NCBI GenBank assembly: GCA_042663485.1
Contig: JBHTAF010000001.1
Origin: Natronosalvus sp042663485
GTDB taxonomy: Archaea > Halobacteriota > Halobacteria > Halobacteriales > Natrialbaceae
Strand: one strand, 5' to 3'
Length of the DNA stretch: 64,000 nucleotides
Made by a program: the position numbers and the translations under genes. A model generated the notes under the pieces. The model was not told where the DNA came from, made no database searches, and saw nothing but the letters and a program-made list of their open reading frames with translations. This document shows positions 25,813-33,932 of this stretch, one piece after another (position 1 is the first letter of the stretch; the number at the start of each line of letters is the position of its first letter).

Positions 25813-27226
25813 TCACCGTCACCTCCTTCATCGCCCGCACGTCAGTCACTTCTCCGTTGATCGCCGCCGCGACGACCATCCGGGGGTTCATCAGTACTGT
25901 GCGGCCGTCCTTGCTCCCCTGGCGGCCGACGAAGTTCCGGTTCGAGGAGGAGGCACAGGCCTCGTCGCCCTCGAGCTGGTCTTCGTTCATGCCGAGACAC
26001 ATCGAACAGCCGGCACCGCGCCAGTCGAAGCCAGCATCGGTGAAGATTTCGTTCAGGCCCTCCTCTTCGGCAGCCTGCTTGACCTGCTGGCTACCGGGGA
26101 CGACCATCGCACGGACGTCGGGGTCGACTGTCCGGCCCTTCACGAGCCGAGCGGCCCGCCGGAGGTCCGGCAGGCGCGCGTTGGTACACGAACCCAGGAA
26201 GGCCACGTCGATGGGGTAGCCCTCCATCGTGTCGCCCGGTTCGACCCGCATGTGCTCCTGGGAGCGGCGAGCCGTCTCGACCTTGTCAGCGGGGAGGTCC
26301 TCGGGCTCGGGAATCGGCTCGGTGATGCCGACGCCCTGTCCCGGTGTCGTGCCCCAGGTGACGACCGGTTCGAGTTCGCCGCCGTCGATCGTCACGACGT
26401 CGTCGTACTCGGCGTCGTCGTCCGATCGGATCGACTCCCAGTACGCCTTGCGCTCCTCGAAGGCCTCGCCCTCGGGGACGCGCTCGCGACCCTCGAGCCA
26501 CTCGTAGGTGGTCTCGTCGGGGTTGACGTAGCCCGCGCGGGCACCGCCCTCGATGGACATGTTGCAGATACTCATCCGGCCCTCCATGTCGAGGCTCTCG
26601 ATGGCCTCGCCGGCGTACTCGTAGACGTAGCCGACGCCACCCTCGGTGCCGAGTCGACGGATGATCTCGAGGATGACGTCTTTGGCTTCGACGCCCTCGG
26701 AGAGTTCACCCGTGACCTCGATCTTGCGGACCTTTTGTTTCTCCATCGCGACGGTACCCGTGGCGAGCACGTCCCGGATCTGGCTTGTGCCGATCCCGAA
26801 CGCGAGTGCGCCGAACGCACCGTGAGTCGAGGTGTGGCTGTCGCCGCAGACGATGGTCGTCCCGGGCTGGGTCAGCCCCTGCTCCGGGCCGATGACGTGG
26901 ACGATGCCCTGTTCGCCCGTATCGGGGTGAGAGAACTCGATACCCGACTCGCGAACGTTCTCCTCGAGTTCGGCCATCATCTCCTCGGCCGCCGTGTCGG
27001 CGTAGGGCCGTTCCTTGCTCGATGTCGGCACGATGTGATCGACCGTCGCGTGGGTCAGGTCCGGGTAGGCGACCTCGAGGTCACGCTCACGGAGCATCCC
27101 GAACGCTTGCGGGCTCGTCACCTCGTGAATGAGGTGGAGGCCGACGAACAGCTGGTCCTGGCCGGTGGGCAGGCGGGTGACCGCGTGACGGTCCCAGACC
27201 TTGTCGTAGAGCGTTCCCTCGCTCAT
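25805..27226 (-). CDS. leuC: 3-Isopropylmalate dehydratase large subunit
   Basis: A 473-residue aconitase-superfamily subunit that isomerises 2- to 3-isopropylmalate. It starts GTLYDKVWDRHAV, has the CGDSHTSTHGAFGALAFGIG motif, and contains the 4Fe-4S cysteines in GSCTNAR and CSMCLGMN. Its ATG overlaps the stop of the small upstream gene by 4 nt (ATGA). Length is typical for the bacterial-type LeuC. It works with LeuD encoded next. Confidence 0.96.
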   Translation of the reverse strand: MSEGTLYDKVWDRHAVTRLPTGQDQLFVGLHLIHEVTSPQAFGMLRERDLEVAYPDLTHATVDHIVPTSSKERPYADTAAEEMMAELEENVRESGIEFSHPDTGEQGIVHVIGPEQGLTQPGTTIVCGDSHTSTHGAFGALAFGIGTSQIRDVLATGTVAMEKQKVRKIEVTGELSEGVEAKDVILEIIRRLGTEGGVGYVYEYAGEAIESLDMEGRMSICNMSIEGGARAGYVNPDETTYEWLEGRERVPEGEAFEERKAYWESIRSDDDAEYDDVVTIDGGELEPVVTWGTTPGQGVGITEPIPEPEDLPADKVETARRSQEHMRVEPGDTMEGYPIDVAFLGSCTNARLPDLRRAARLVKGRTVDPDVRAMVVPGSQQVKQAAEEEGLNEIFTDAGFDWRGAGCSMCLGMNEDQLEGDEACASSSNRNFVGRQGSKDGRTVLMNPRMVVAAAINGEVTDVRAMKEVTVNE

Positions 27227-27582
27227 TCGTCGGCTCCGACCTCGCTCCCGCCGCGCTCGAACACCGCGTTCGCGTCGTCGGCGTCGCGCGGCGGCGTGTG
27301 ACTCACGTCTTTCATGCGGTCTTCCCTGTCCCCGTCTGCGGGGCCGCTCGAGACTCGGCCGTCCCGTTCGTCCACCCGATCATCGGGAACCGCGTTCGCC
27401 TCCCCGCCGTCGGCGGCCACGATCGGCCCGCGGCTGAACAGGTGGCCGGTCGACTCGCCCGTGTAGGGGTTGGTGTGGCTGACGTCGTCCATCGTTCGTC
27501 GGTCTCGATTTCGGTTTCGGTTCCGTTTCCGTTTCACGTCGTTCGATTTCGCTGGGGTCGTGGAGTCGGTGGTTCGTGTCAT
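27223..27582 (-). CDS. Small linker protein between ilvC and leuC
   Basis: Up to 119 residues, unrecognised function. It contains a degenerate internal repeat: MDDVSHTNPYTGESTG and MKDVSHTPPRDADD, each followed by a segment ending in F-x-R-G. The first 30 residues are Arg/Asn-rich and encoded by a hexamer-like repeat (27510-27536), so the true start may be the Met at 27492, giving 89 residues. Its stop overlaps the leuC start by 4 nt. From memory a similar small gene occurs at this place in other haloarchaea, so it probably has a role linked to the branched-chain pathway. Confidence 0.7.
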   Translation of the reverse strand: MTRTTDSTTPAKSNDVKRKRNRNRNRDRRTMDDVSHTNPYTGESTGHLFSRGPIVAADGGEANAVPDDRVDERDGRVSSGPADGDREDRMKDVSHTPPRDADDANAVFERGGSEVGADE

Positions 27583-27594
27583 GGTTCTCTCCTC

Positions 27595-28674
27595 TCAGTC
27601 GTCCGCCGGCACCTCCGCCGGTTCGTTCTCGCTCGAGTCGTCCTCCCACTCAAAGAGGTCGCGCAGGGGCGCGCCGATCGATTCGATCTCGTGTTCCTCG
27701 TCGTGGCGCTTCAACTGGGTGTAGGAGGGGCGTCCGGCCTGGTTCTCGTTGATCCACTCGCGGGCGAACGCGCCGCTTTGAACCTCCTCGAGTACTTCCT
27801 CCATGTTCTCGCGCACGGAGTCGTCGACGATGCGGTCACCGCGGGTCAGGCCGCCGTACTCCGCCGTGTCGCTCACGGAGTACCACATGCCGCCGATCCC
27901 GTCCTCGTACATCAGGTCGACGATCAGTTTGAGTTCGTTCAGGCACTCGAAGTAGGCCATCTCAGGGGCGTAGCCCGCGTCGACCAGCGTCTCGAAGCCG
28001 TGTTTGACCAGCGAGGTGACGCCGCCACAGAGGACGGCCTGCTCGCCGAAGAGGTCCGACTCGACCTCCTCGCGGAACGTCGTCTCGACGACGCCTGCAC
28101 GGGTGCCGCCGATTCCCTGGGCGTAGGCCAGCGCTTCCTCCTTGGCATCGCCCGTGTAGTCCTGGTAGACCGCGATCAGCGCGGGGGTGCCGCCGCCGTT
28201 CTCGTAGTCGCGACGCACGATGTGACCCGGGCCCTTCGGGGCGGCCATCGTGACGTCCACGTATTCGGGTGGCTGAATCTGATTGTAGTGAATGTTGAAC
28301 CCGTGGGCGAACATGACCGTGTTCCCCTCCTCGAGGCCGTCCTCGACGGCTTCGAAGACCGCGGGCTGGATGGTGTCGGGGACGAGGAACATGATCACGT
28401 CGGCTTCCGCGGTGGCGTCGTCGGGCGTCGTCACCCGCAGGCCGTCGTCCTCGGCCTGGCTCCAGGAACTCGAGTCCTCGCGCAGGCCGACCACGACGTC
28501 GAACCCGCTGTCGTGGAGGTTCAGTGCGTGGGCGTGGCCCTGGCTGCCGTAGCCGAGGACGGCTACTGTCTTATCCTCGAGGTAGCTGGAATCGGCGTCC
28601 TCGCCGTAGTAGATGTTCGTCGTAAACGTGTCGTCTGCGTCGGTATCGGTGTGGGTGTGGGTGTCGTCAGTCAT
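27595..28674 (-). CDS. ilvC: Ketol-acid reductoisomerase
   Basis: A 359-residue class I enzyme that converts acetolactate or acetohydroxybutyrate to the dihydroxy acid with NAD(P)H. The Rossmann motif VAVLGYGSQGHAHALNL and the metal ligands in the knotted C-terminal domain (FGEQAVLCGG and EMAYFECLNELKLIVDLMYE) are present. The start at 28674 begins MTDDTHTHTDTDADD, a Thr/Asp repeat typical of haloarchaeal N-termini, and overlaps the ilvN stop by 8 nt. Longer in-frame starts would lie deep inside ilvN. Confidence 0.96.
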   Translation of the reverse strand: MTDDTHTHTDTDADDTFTTNIYYGEDADSSYLEDKTVAVLGYGSQGHAHALNLHDSGFDVVVGLREDSSSWSQAEDDGLRVTTPDDATAEADVIMFLVPDTIQPAVFEAVEDGLEEGNTVMFAHGFNIHYNQIQPPEYVDVTMAAPKGPGHIVRRDYENGGGTPALIAVYQDYTGDAKEEALAYAQGIGGTRAGVVETTFREEVESDLFGEQAVLCGGVTSLVKHGFETLVDAGYAPEMAYFECLNELKLIVDLMYEDGIGGMWYSVSDTAEYGGLTRGDRIVDDSVRENMEEVLEEVQSGAFAREWINENQAGRPSYTQLKRHDEEHEIESIGAPLRDLFEWEDDSSENEPAEVPADD

Positions 28675-29323
28675 CGTCTGCTGGAACGGTGTGTCGGTGG
28701 TCGGCTGGCTGTGCTTGCGTCTGCTCGGTGGCCGTGTCGTCAGTCCCACGGGCCATCGCGGTCGTTCCCGTTCGGGAGATTTCACGGATGCCAAACTGGC
28801 CGAACGAGTCGATCGCCGCGTCGATTTTCTGCCGCGATCCCGTGATCTCGATCGTCGCCGTCTCCGGGCTGGCGTCGACGGTCTTTCCGCCGTACATCTC
28901 CGCGACGGCGGCGACCTGGTCGGGCCGGGTCGCGTTCACCTTCACGAGCGCCAGTTCCCGGCGCATCGCGTCCGGTTCGAGTTCGCGAACCGCGATCACC
29001 GGGATCAGCTTCCGGAGCTGTTTTTTCGCCTGCTCGATGCCGGGATCGGGCTCCTCGACAACGATCGTCATGCGCGCGTGGTCCTCGCTCTCCGTGGGCC
29101 CGACGGTGAGGCTCTCGATGTTGAACTGCCGCCTCGAGAACAGCCCCGAGACATCCGAGAGCACGCCGGGTTCGTGCTCGACGAGCGCCGAGATGACGGT
29201 TCGTCGCGGCGGGCGGGCGGCCTCGACTTCCGGATCGACCCGGATGCCGAGTTCGTTGCGCTTGCCCGCCGGGGCCGGCCGTTCGTCGGGAGCCGGGCCC
29301 TCGAGTCCGCGTCGGTCAGTCAC
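28667..29323 (-). CDS. ilvN: Acetolactate synthase small subunit
   Basis: A 218-residue regulatory subunit with an ACT domain (TVISALVEHEPGVLSDVSGL) that binds a branched-chain amino acid and controls IlvB. A C-terminal ALS-associated domain follows (ALVKVNATRPDQVAAVAEMY). The best start is GTG 29323, which gives MTDRRGLEGPAPDERP; GTG 29332 is also possible. No ATG is available. The ilvB stop overlaps, as ATGA, an ATG at 29393 that opens a 25-codon frame ending across the ilvN start, so coupling may pass through that short frame. Confidence 0.93.
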   Translation of the reverse strand: MTDRRGLEGPAPDERPAPAGKRNELGIRVDPEVEAARPPRRTVISALVEHEPGVLSDVSGLFSRRQFNIESLTVGPTESEDHARMTIVVEEPDPGIEQAKKQLRKLIPVIAVRELEPDAMRRELALVKVNATRPDQVAAVAEMYGGKTVDASPETATIEITGSRQKIDAAIDSFGQFGIREISRTGTTAMARGTDDTATEQTQAQPADHRHTVPADDD

Positions 29324-29389
29324 GCGGACCACCTCGAGTTCGGACCCGGCCTCGCAGGTCGGCGCGGGCGACCGGTGTCCGTTTGGCGG

Positions 29390-31216
29390 TCATAGCTGAT
29401 CCTCCGACAGCGCGAACCGTCCGTTGTCGCCGCCGCTCGGCACCATCGGGTAAACGTTCGCCCGCGGGTCGACGTGGGCGTCGATCACCGAGGGGCCGTC
29501 GTAGGCCAGCGCGGCCTCGACCGTATCGGCGACCTCGTCGTAGTCGTCGATGCGGAATCCCTTCGCGCCGAACGCCTCGGCCAGGGTGTCGAACTCGGGA
29601 CACCAGTTGTACTCCGAGGCGGCGTGTCTACCCTCGAAGAAGGCGTCCTGCCACTGACGAACCATGCCGATGTACTCGTTGTTGAGCACGACGACGGTGA
29701 TGTCCATGTTCTCGCGGACGGCCACGGCGAGCTCCTGAATCGTCATCAGGAACGAGCCGTCGCCCTCGAAGCAGACGACCTCCTGATCGTCTTCGGAGGC
29801 GAGTCGCGCGCCGACTGCGGCGGGCAGGCCGTAGCCCATCGTCCCGAGTCCGTGGCTCGAGACCCAGGTCCGGGGTTCGGTGAACGTCCAGTACTGGCAG
29901 GCCCACATCTGGTGTTGGCCGACGCCCGTGGTCACGATCGCCCGGTCGCTCGTGGCCTCGTCGAGCGCCTCGACGACGAACGGCGGCTGGACCGGTTCGT
30001 CCTCGGGCGTCCGGTAGGCCATCGAGTACTCGGACTTCCACTGCTGGCACTGGGCGCGCCACTTGGTGGCTCGCGGGGATTCGGACACCTCGTCGGCCAA
30101 CTGCTCGATCACCGTTTCCGCGTCGCCGACGAGCGGGTACTCCGCGTGGATGTTCTTGCTGATCTCGGCCGGATCGATGTCGACGTGGATGACCTCCGCG
30201 TCGGGCGCGAAGTGCTCGATGCCGCCGGTCAGCCGGTCGTCGAACCGGGTGCCGACGCCGATCAAGGTGTCGCAGTGGGTGATCGCCATGTTGGCGTACC
30301 CCGTCCCGTGCATCCCGGCCATCTCCATCGCGAGGTCGTGATCCTCGGGGAACGCGCCGAGGCCGGGCATCGTCGTCACGACCGGGATCTCGTGTTCGAT
30401 CGCGAACGCCCGAACGGCCTCGGTGGCGTCGCCTTTGATCACGCCGCCGCCGAGCAGCATGACCGGCTTCGAGGACTGCTCGATGCGACGGGCAGCCAGG
30501 CGAACCGTCTCGGGGTCAGCGTGCTCTCGAACCTCGTAGGTGTCCGGCGTCCGCGGCTGGCCCGGTTCGGTCGAGGTCTCGCCCAGGGTCACGTCCTTCG
30601 GCAGGTCGACCAGCGTCGGGCCGGGTCGACCCGCGCCCGCGAGCGCGAACGCCTCGCCGACGTCGTCGCCGACGCGGTCGGGGTCGCTCGAGAACGTGTT
30701 GGCCTTCGTGATGGGCTTCGTGACGCCCGTGGTGTCGGTCTCCTGGAAGGCGTCGTTGCCGACCATCCTGGTCGGCACCTGGCCCGTCAGCGCGATCATC
30801 GGGTCCGAGTCCATGTCGGCGTCGGCGATGCCCGTCACCAGGTTCGTCGCGCCGGGTCCGGAGGTCGCGAAGCAGACGCCTGGGTCGCCCGAGACGATGC
30901 CGTAGGCGTCGGCGGCGTGGGAGGCGCCCTGCTCGTGGGCCATCGTTACGTGGCGGATCTCGGAGTCGTAGAGCGCGTCGTAGACGGGCATGATCGCCCC
31001 GCCCTGGACGCCGAAGACGTACTCGGCGCCCGCGGTCTCGAGCGCGCGAATGACTGATTCGGCGCCCGTCGTCACCGGTTTCGTCGAGGCGTCGGTGTTC
31101 GAACTCGGTTCGGTCGAGGTGTCGGCGGTGGCTTCGGAATCAGGGTTGCGGTCGCGCTCGGTTTCCGCTGCATCCGCTTCGGTCCGCGGTGTCACCGGTG
31201 TCGCGCGTTCACTCAT
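29390..31216 (-). CDS. ilvB: Acetolactate synthase large subunit
   Basis: A 608-residue thiamine-diphosphate enzyme that makes acetolactate from pyruvate. It has VFGVQGGAIMPVYDAL, the catalytic Glu region HEQGASHAADAYG, and the ThDP motif from GDGSFLMTIQEL to NNEYIGM. The first 50 residues are a Thr/Glu/Asp-rich extension. A good Shine-Dalgarno AGGAGG (31223-31228) precedes the ATG, unusual among the mostly leaderless genes here, and a 5-bp hairpin (31231-31245) sits directly upstream of it. With the 26-codon leader frame at 31359-31439 this suggests control in the 5' leader. Confidence 0.96.
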   Translation of the reverse strand: MSERATPVTPRTEADAAETERDRNPDSEATADTSTEPSSNTDASTKPVTTGAESVIRALETAGAEYVFGVQGGAIMPVYDALYDSEIRHVTMAHEQGASHAADAYGIVSGDPGVCFATSGPGATNLVTGIADADMDSDPMIALTGQVPTRMVGNDAFQETDTTGVTKPITKANTFSSDPDRVGDDVGEAFALAGAGRPGPTLVDLPKDVTLGETSTEPGQPRTPDTYEVREHADPETVRLAARRIEQSSKPVMLLGGGVIKGDATEAVRAFAIEHEIPVVTTMPGLGAFPEDHDLAMEMAGMHGTGYANMAITHCDTLIGVGTRFDDRLTGGIEHFAPDAEVIHVDIDPAEISKNIHAEYPLVGDAETVIEQLADEVSESPRATKWRAQCQQWKSEYSMAYRTPEDEPVQPPFVVEALDEATSDRAIVTTGVGQHQMWACQYWTFTEPRTWVSSHGLGTMGYGLPAAVGARLASEDDQEVVCFEGDGSFLMTIQELAVAVRENMDITVVVLNNEYIGMVRQWQDAFFEGRHAASEYNWCPEFDTLAEAFGAKGFRIDDYDEVADTVEAALAYDGPSVIDAHVDPRANVYPMVPSGGDNGRFALSEDQL

Positions 31217-31358
31217 CGATACCCTCCTGCCGCCGGATAGCGGCGATTTCGTGTGTGCTGTCGTGTCATCGTTCGGGGTCGCTGGGGACTGTGGGTGCTG
31301 CGTCGCTGGTCGCTGGCAAATCGGTGCAACGTCGGGACAGAGAGGGTGAAGTGAGGGG
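31217..31358 (-). promoter_or_regulatory. ilvB 5' leader: SD and adjacent hairpin
   Basis: 142 nt between the leader-peptide stop and the ilvB ATG. It is mostly unstructured and C-rich, but ends in a stem (CGCCG at 31231-31235 with CGGCG at 31241-31245) 2 nt from the Shine-Dalgarno AGGAGG at 31223-31228. I see no U-run that would make a classical attenuator terminator, so any control would more likely be translational. Confidence 0.45.
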
Positions 31359-31439
31359 CTAGGCGGCCCCTACAATAATGAGCGTCGCGACCGCGCCGCT
31401 GTCGGCACCGTGAGCCGATTTGAAAGCGCGGGTCGTCAT
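31359..31439 (-). CDS. Candidate branched-chain leader peptide upstream of ilvB
   Basis: A 26-codon frame from ATG 31439 to TAG 31359. The peptide begins MTTRAFKSAHG and ends TLIIVGAA: Leu-Ile-Ile-Val are four consecutive branched-chain residues just before the stop, all products of the pathway encoded downstream. A TATA box is centred about 29 nt before its ATG, so the transcript should be leaderless for this peptide. It resembles in logic the ilv leader peptides of bacteria; in archaea I know of no established equivalent. Function is inferred from composition and position. Confidence 0.55.
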   Translation of the reverse strand: MTTRAFKSAHGADSGAVATLIIVGAA

Positions 31440-31463
31440 TACTACACTGGTAGACGCCTCGAA

Positions 31464-31502
31464 GCATATAACCGTTGCCCGAGTGGCAAACGTTGCTCGG
31501 GT
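31464..31502 (-). promoter_or_regulatory. ilvB operon promoter with upstream direct repeats
   Basis: The minus strand has the TATA box TTATAT at 31466-31471. Immediately upstream are two copies of a 12-nt sequence, CGTTGCCCGAGT (31473-31484) and CGTTGCTCGGGT (31491-31502) in plus-strand reading, 18 bp apart, with an overlapping inverted repeat TTGCC/GGCAA. The repeats occupy the BRE/activator position. Confidence 0.55.
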
Positions 31503-31643
31503 TCGAGTCAACAGACGAGGGGCGACCACCACTCGAGGCGACGTCGGCGCGCGCGGCGCTCGAGCGGCTGACTGATCCATCCGATCGAACGTCGATCCGC
31601 GACAGCCGACGCTGGCCGGCCGAAGCAACCGAAGGGTGCATCG

Positions 31644-32954
31644 TTACGCCTGCACCTCCTCTCGCTCCCGCTCGGGGAGCCGAGCGACGCCTTCCGCTTC
31701 GGCGAATCGCTCGAGGTCGGCGACCGTGACGCGACGCTTCTCGGCGCCGTAGTCCTTGACGCGACGGGTCACGGCCCGTACCTCGGTCTCGGTCGGGTCG
31801 AAGCCCGTCTCGACCAGCCGTTCGCGAACCGAGTGGGTCCCCGTGTGTTTCCCCAGGACGAGTCGGCGCCGGGCGCCGACCATCTCCGGGGTCATGACGC
31901 CGGGTTCGAAGGTGTCGGCGTTCTCGATAACGCCGGCGGCGTGGATGCCGCTCTCGTGGGAGAAGGCGTTCGCGCCCACGACTGGCTTGTTCGAGGGGAC
32001 CGGGACACCGCTTCGATCGGCCACGACCTGGGAGAGTTCGGTGATCCGCGTCGTGTCGATGCCCGTGTCGGCCTGGTAGACCGACTCGACGGCCATCACG
32101 AACTCCTCGTAGGCGGCGTTGCCGGCCCGCTCGCCGATCGAGTTGACCGAGACCTGCGCCTGGTCGGCGCCGGCTTCGATCCCCGCCAGCGCGTTCGCCG
32201 TCGCCAGCCCGAAGTCGTCGTGGGTGTGGACATCGATGCGCGCGTCGGTGTGATCGGTGACCGTCTCGATCAGGTCGTAGAACCGTCGCGGGGTCGCGAC
32301 CCCGCACGTGTCGGGGATGTTGATCCAGTCGGTTCCCGCCTCCGTGACGGCCTCGATGACCTCGAGCAGGAACGGCTCGTCGGTCCGGGTGGCGTCCATC
32401 GGCGAGAACATGCAGATCGCACCCGCCTCGGTGACGCGCTCGACGGCGTCGATGGCGCGCTCGACGACGGCCTCGCGACTCGAGTGCATCGAGTCCTCGA
32501 TCTGGACGTCGCTCGTGGAGACGAAGACGTGTACCATCTCGACCCCGGAGTCGAGCGCCGCCTCGACGTCTTTGTCGACGACGCGGGCCAGTCCGCAGGT
32601 CGTGGTCTGCGTCGACGACGCGATGTCACTGACGGCTTCGAACTCGGCCTCGGAGTTGACGGGGAAGCCTGCTTCGATGACGTGGGTTTCCATTTCGTCC
32701 AGCACCCGTGCGATCTCGCGTTTGTCGTCGTACGAGAACGAGGTGCCTGGGGACTGTTCGCCATCGCGCAGGGTCGTGTCGAAAACGCGTGCGGTTGCGA
32801 TTTCGTCAGTAGAATCTAACGTGCCCTGGAAGAACTCGACCGCCCTGAGGGGTCTCAGAGCCGGTGTCGTTTGGTGTCGACATTGTATCCAACCCCAGGC
32901 CCGAGGCAGTATATAAACCTGGCGCTGAAACAGATGCTGGCAGTTTTTGCGCAC
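31644..32954 (-). CDS. leuA: 2-Isopropylmalate synthase family (LeuA or citramalate synthase)
   Basis: A DRE-TIM aldol enzyme with the DTTLRDGEQSPGTSFSYDDK motif, the metal ligands in DVHTHDDFGLATANAL and GERAGNAAYEE. It lacks a full LeuA regulatory domain, ending after about 400 conserved residues. Position at the head of the ilv/leu cluster favours 2-isopropylmalate synthase; citramalate synthase is the alternative. The start is a problem. The only in-frame start before the conserved VEFFQGTLDSTDE (codon GTC at 32838-32840) is GTG 32954, which lies upstream of a strong TATA box. See the separate finding on a possible frameshift. Confidence 0.88.
   Translation of the reverse strand: MRKNCQHLFQRQVYILPRAWGWIQCRHQTTPALRPLRAVEFFQGTLDSTDEIATARVFDTTLRDGEQSPGTSFSYDDKREIARVLDEMETHVIEAGFPVNSEAEFEAVSDIASSTQTTTCGLARVVDKDVEAALDSGVEMVHVFVSTSDVQIEDSMHSSREAVVERAIDAVERVTEAGAICMFSPMDATRTDEPFLLEVIEAVTEAGTDWINIPDTCGVATPRRFYDLIETVTDHTDARIDVHTHDDFGLATANALAGIEAGADQAQVSVNSIGERAGNAAYEEFVMAVESVYQADTGIDTTRITELSQVVADRSGVPVPSNKPVVGANAFSHESGIHAAGVIENADTFEPGVMTPEMVGARRRLVLGKHTGTHSVRERLVETGFDPTETEVRAVTRRVKDYGAEKRRVTVADLERFAEAEGVARLPEREREEVQA
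32806..32883 (-). CDS. 25-codon frame at the leuA transcript start, out of frame with leuA
   Basis: ATG 32883 follows the TATA box by about 30 nt and opens MSTPNDTGSETPQGG..., ending at TGA 32806 inside leuA in another frame (+1). Either the first exon-like part of leuA separated by a one-base error, or a real overlapping short peptide. It has only one branched-chain-type Leu, so a leucine leader peptide is unlikely. Confidence 0.35.
   Translation of the reverse strand: MSTPNDTGSETPQGGRVLPGHVRFY
32910..32917 (-). promoter_or_regulatory. TATA box of leuA
   Basis: The minus-strand sequence TTTATATA is among the best TATA matches in the window. Its centre is about 30 nt from the ATG at 32883 and far downstream of the GTG at 32954, so it argues against the GTG as the used start. 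Confidence 0.65.
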
Positions 32955-33406
32955 CGATGTACGATCGTGTGGGTTCGGAAAATCGCACGACGTAAACGAC
33001 CTATATCGAACGGGTAGACCTTATACGCCACCCAATGATACTATGCCAGTCTCGGACACGGTACGACGCGACACTGTAAATTCCGCTCGGTTTTTTGAGG
33101 ACGTAACGGTGTGGCCGCTCGCGCGCGTCGAGAGGTGGCCGTTCGTCCAATTGAGTGATTATCGTTGTCGCTCTGGACGAACACCGTCGTCGGCCTGGAT
33201 ACGTATCGTCGCCTACTCAGGTGAACACTACCGTCAACCGTACGAGCACCGCCGTCCATCCAGGTAAGCGCCGCACCAGCGACTCGAAAACTGCTCCAGA
33301 TAGTCTCAGGGCACCAACCCGGTCGCGATGCTCGTTAGCTCGAATGGAACACGCGTCTAAATCGTCGCCATCGGACCGAGAACCGAAACCAGACCGTCCG
33401 GACGGT
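32955..33406. other. Intergenic region between leuA and the peroxiredoxin 3' end
   Basis: About 450 nt without a convincing protein gene. TATA-like patches lie near 33001-33006 (ctatat) and 33019-33026 (cttatacg). An ATG at 33043 opens a 74-codon Arg-rich frame that I do not trust, and a T6 run at 33092-33097 could end a short transcript. A small RNA is conceivable but not demonstrated. Confidence 0.35.
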
Positions 33407-33862
33407 TCACTCGAGAACGCGCAGCACTTCGTCGGCGTGTCCCTCGGGAGTGACACCCTCGAACACGGCCTCGATCGTGCCGTCCGGGCCGACGACGAAC
33501 GTGTTCCGGAAGACGCCGTCGAACGTGTTCCCGAACATCTGCTTCTCGCCGTAGGAGTCGTACGCGGCCGACACAGAGCCGTCCTCGTCGGAGAGGAGGT
33601 CGAACTCGAGGTCGTAGTCGTCTGCGAAGTCTGCGAGGTCTGAGACGGGGTCGTCACTGATCCCGACGACGGCCGCGTTCTCGGTCTCGAAAGCGGGGCG
33701 CGCGTCGCGGAACTCACACGCTTCGACCGTACAGCCCTCGGTGTTCGCCCGGGGGTAGAAGTAGACGATCAGGTACTGACCCTCGAAGTCGGCCAGGCGA
33801 ACCGTCTCGCCGTGCTGGTTCGGCAGTGCAAAGTCGGGTGCGTCGTCGCCAGCTTCGAGCAT
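33407..33862 (-). CDS. bcp: Peroxiredoxin, Bcp/PrxQ type
   Basis: A 151-residue thiol peroxidase reducing hydrogen and organic peroxides. The peroxidatic Cys44 in YPRANTEGCTVEACEF is followed by a resolving Cys49 five residues later, the atypical 2-Cys PrxQ arrangement. N-terminal MLEAGDDAPDFALPNQ and C-terminal NTFVVGPDGTIEAVF fit the family. Cytosolic, with thioredoxin-like reductants expected. Single gene, downstream of GINS by 70 nt in the same direction. Confidence 0.95.
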   Translation of the reverse strand: MLEAGDDAPDFALPNQHGETVRLADFEGQYLIVYFYPRANTEGCTVEACEFRDARPAFETENAAVVGISDDPVSDLADFADDYDLEFDLLSDEDGSVSAAYDSYGEKQMFGNTFDGVFRNTFVVGPDGTIEAVFEGVTPEGHADEVLRVLE

Positions 33863-33932
33863 GTCCGGTGATTCGTCTCACGAGTTGTAGTGTTGTCGGT
33901 CCCTGGGGGCATCACCCGAGATTACTCGAGAG

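Noticed and set aside
27510..27536. Hexamer-like GTTTCG/GTTTCC repeat as a CRISPR or origin repeat
   Set aside because: Too short and imperfect; it simply encodes, or precedes, the Arg/Asn-rich start of the small linker gene.
27298..31057. Long plus-strand frames opposite ilvC, ilvN and ilvB
   Set aside because: The minus-strand frames contain complete enzyme motifs; the plus-strand products are Arg/Val-rich shadows.
32806..32883. Leucine attenuation peptide upstream of leuA
   Set aside because: The 25-codon peptide has a single Leu, no Ile and two Val codons, and it overlaps the enzyme frame, so it does not fit an attenuator.
33043..33267. 74-codon plus-strand frame after TATA-like patches
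   Set aside because: Arg/Trp-rich, not acidic, TATA spacing about 21 nt is too short, and no similarity recognised.
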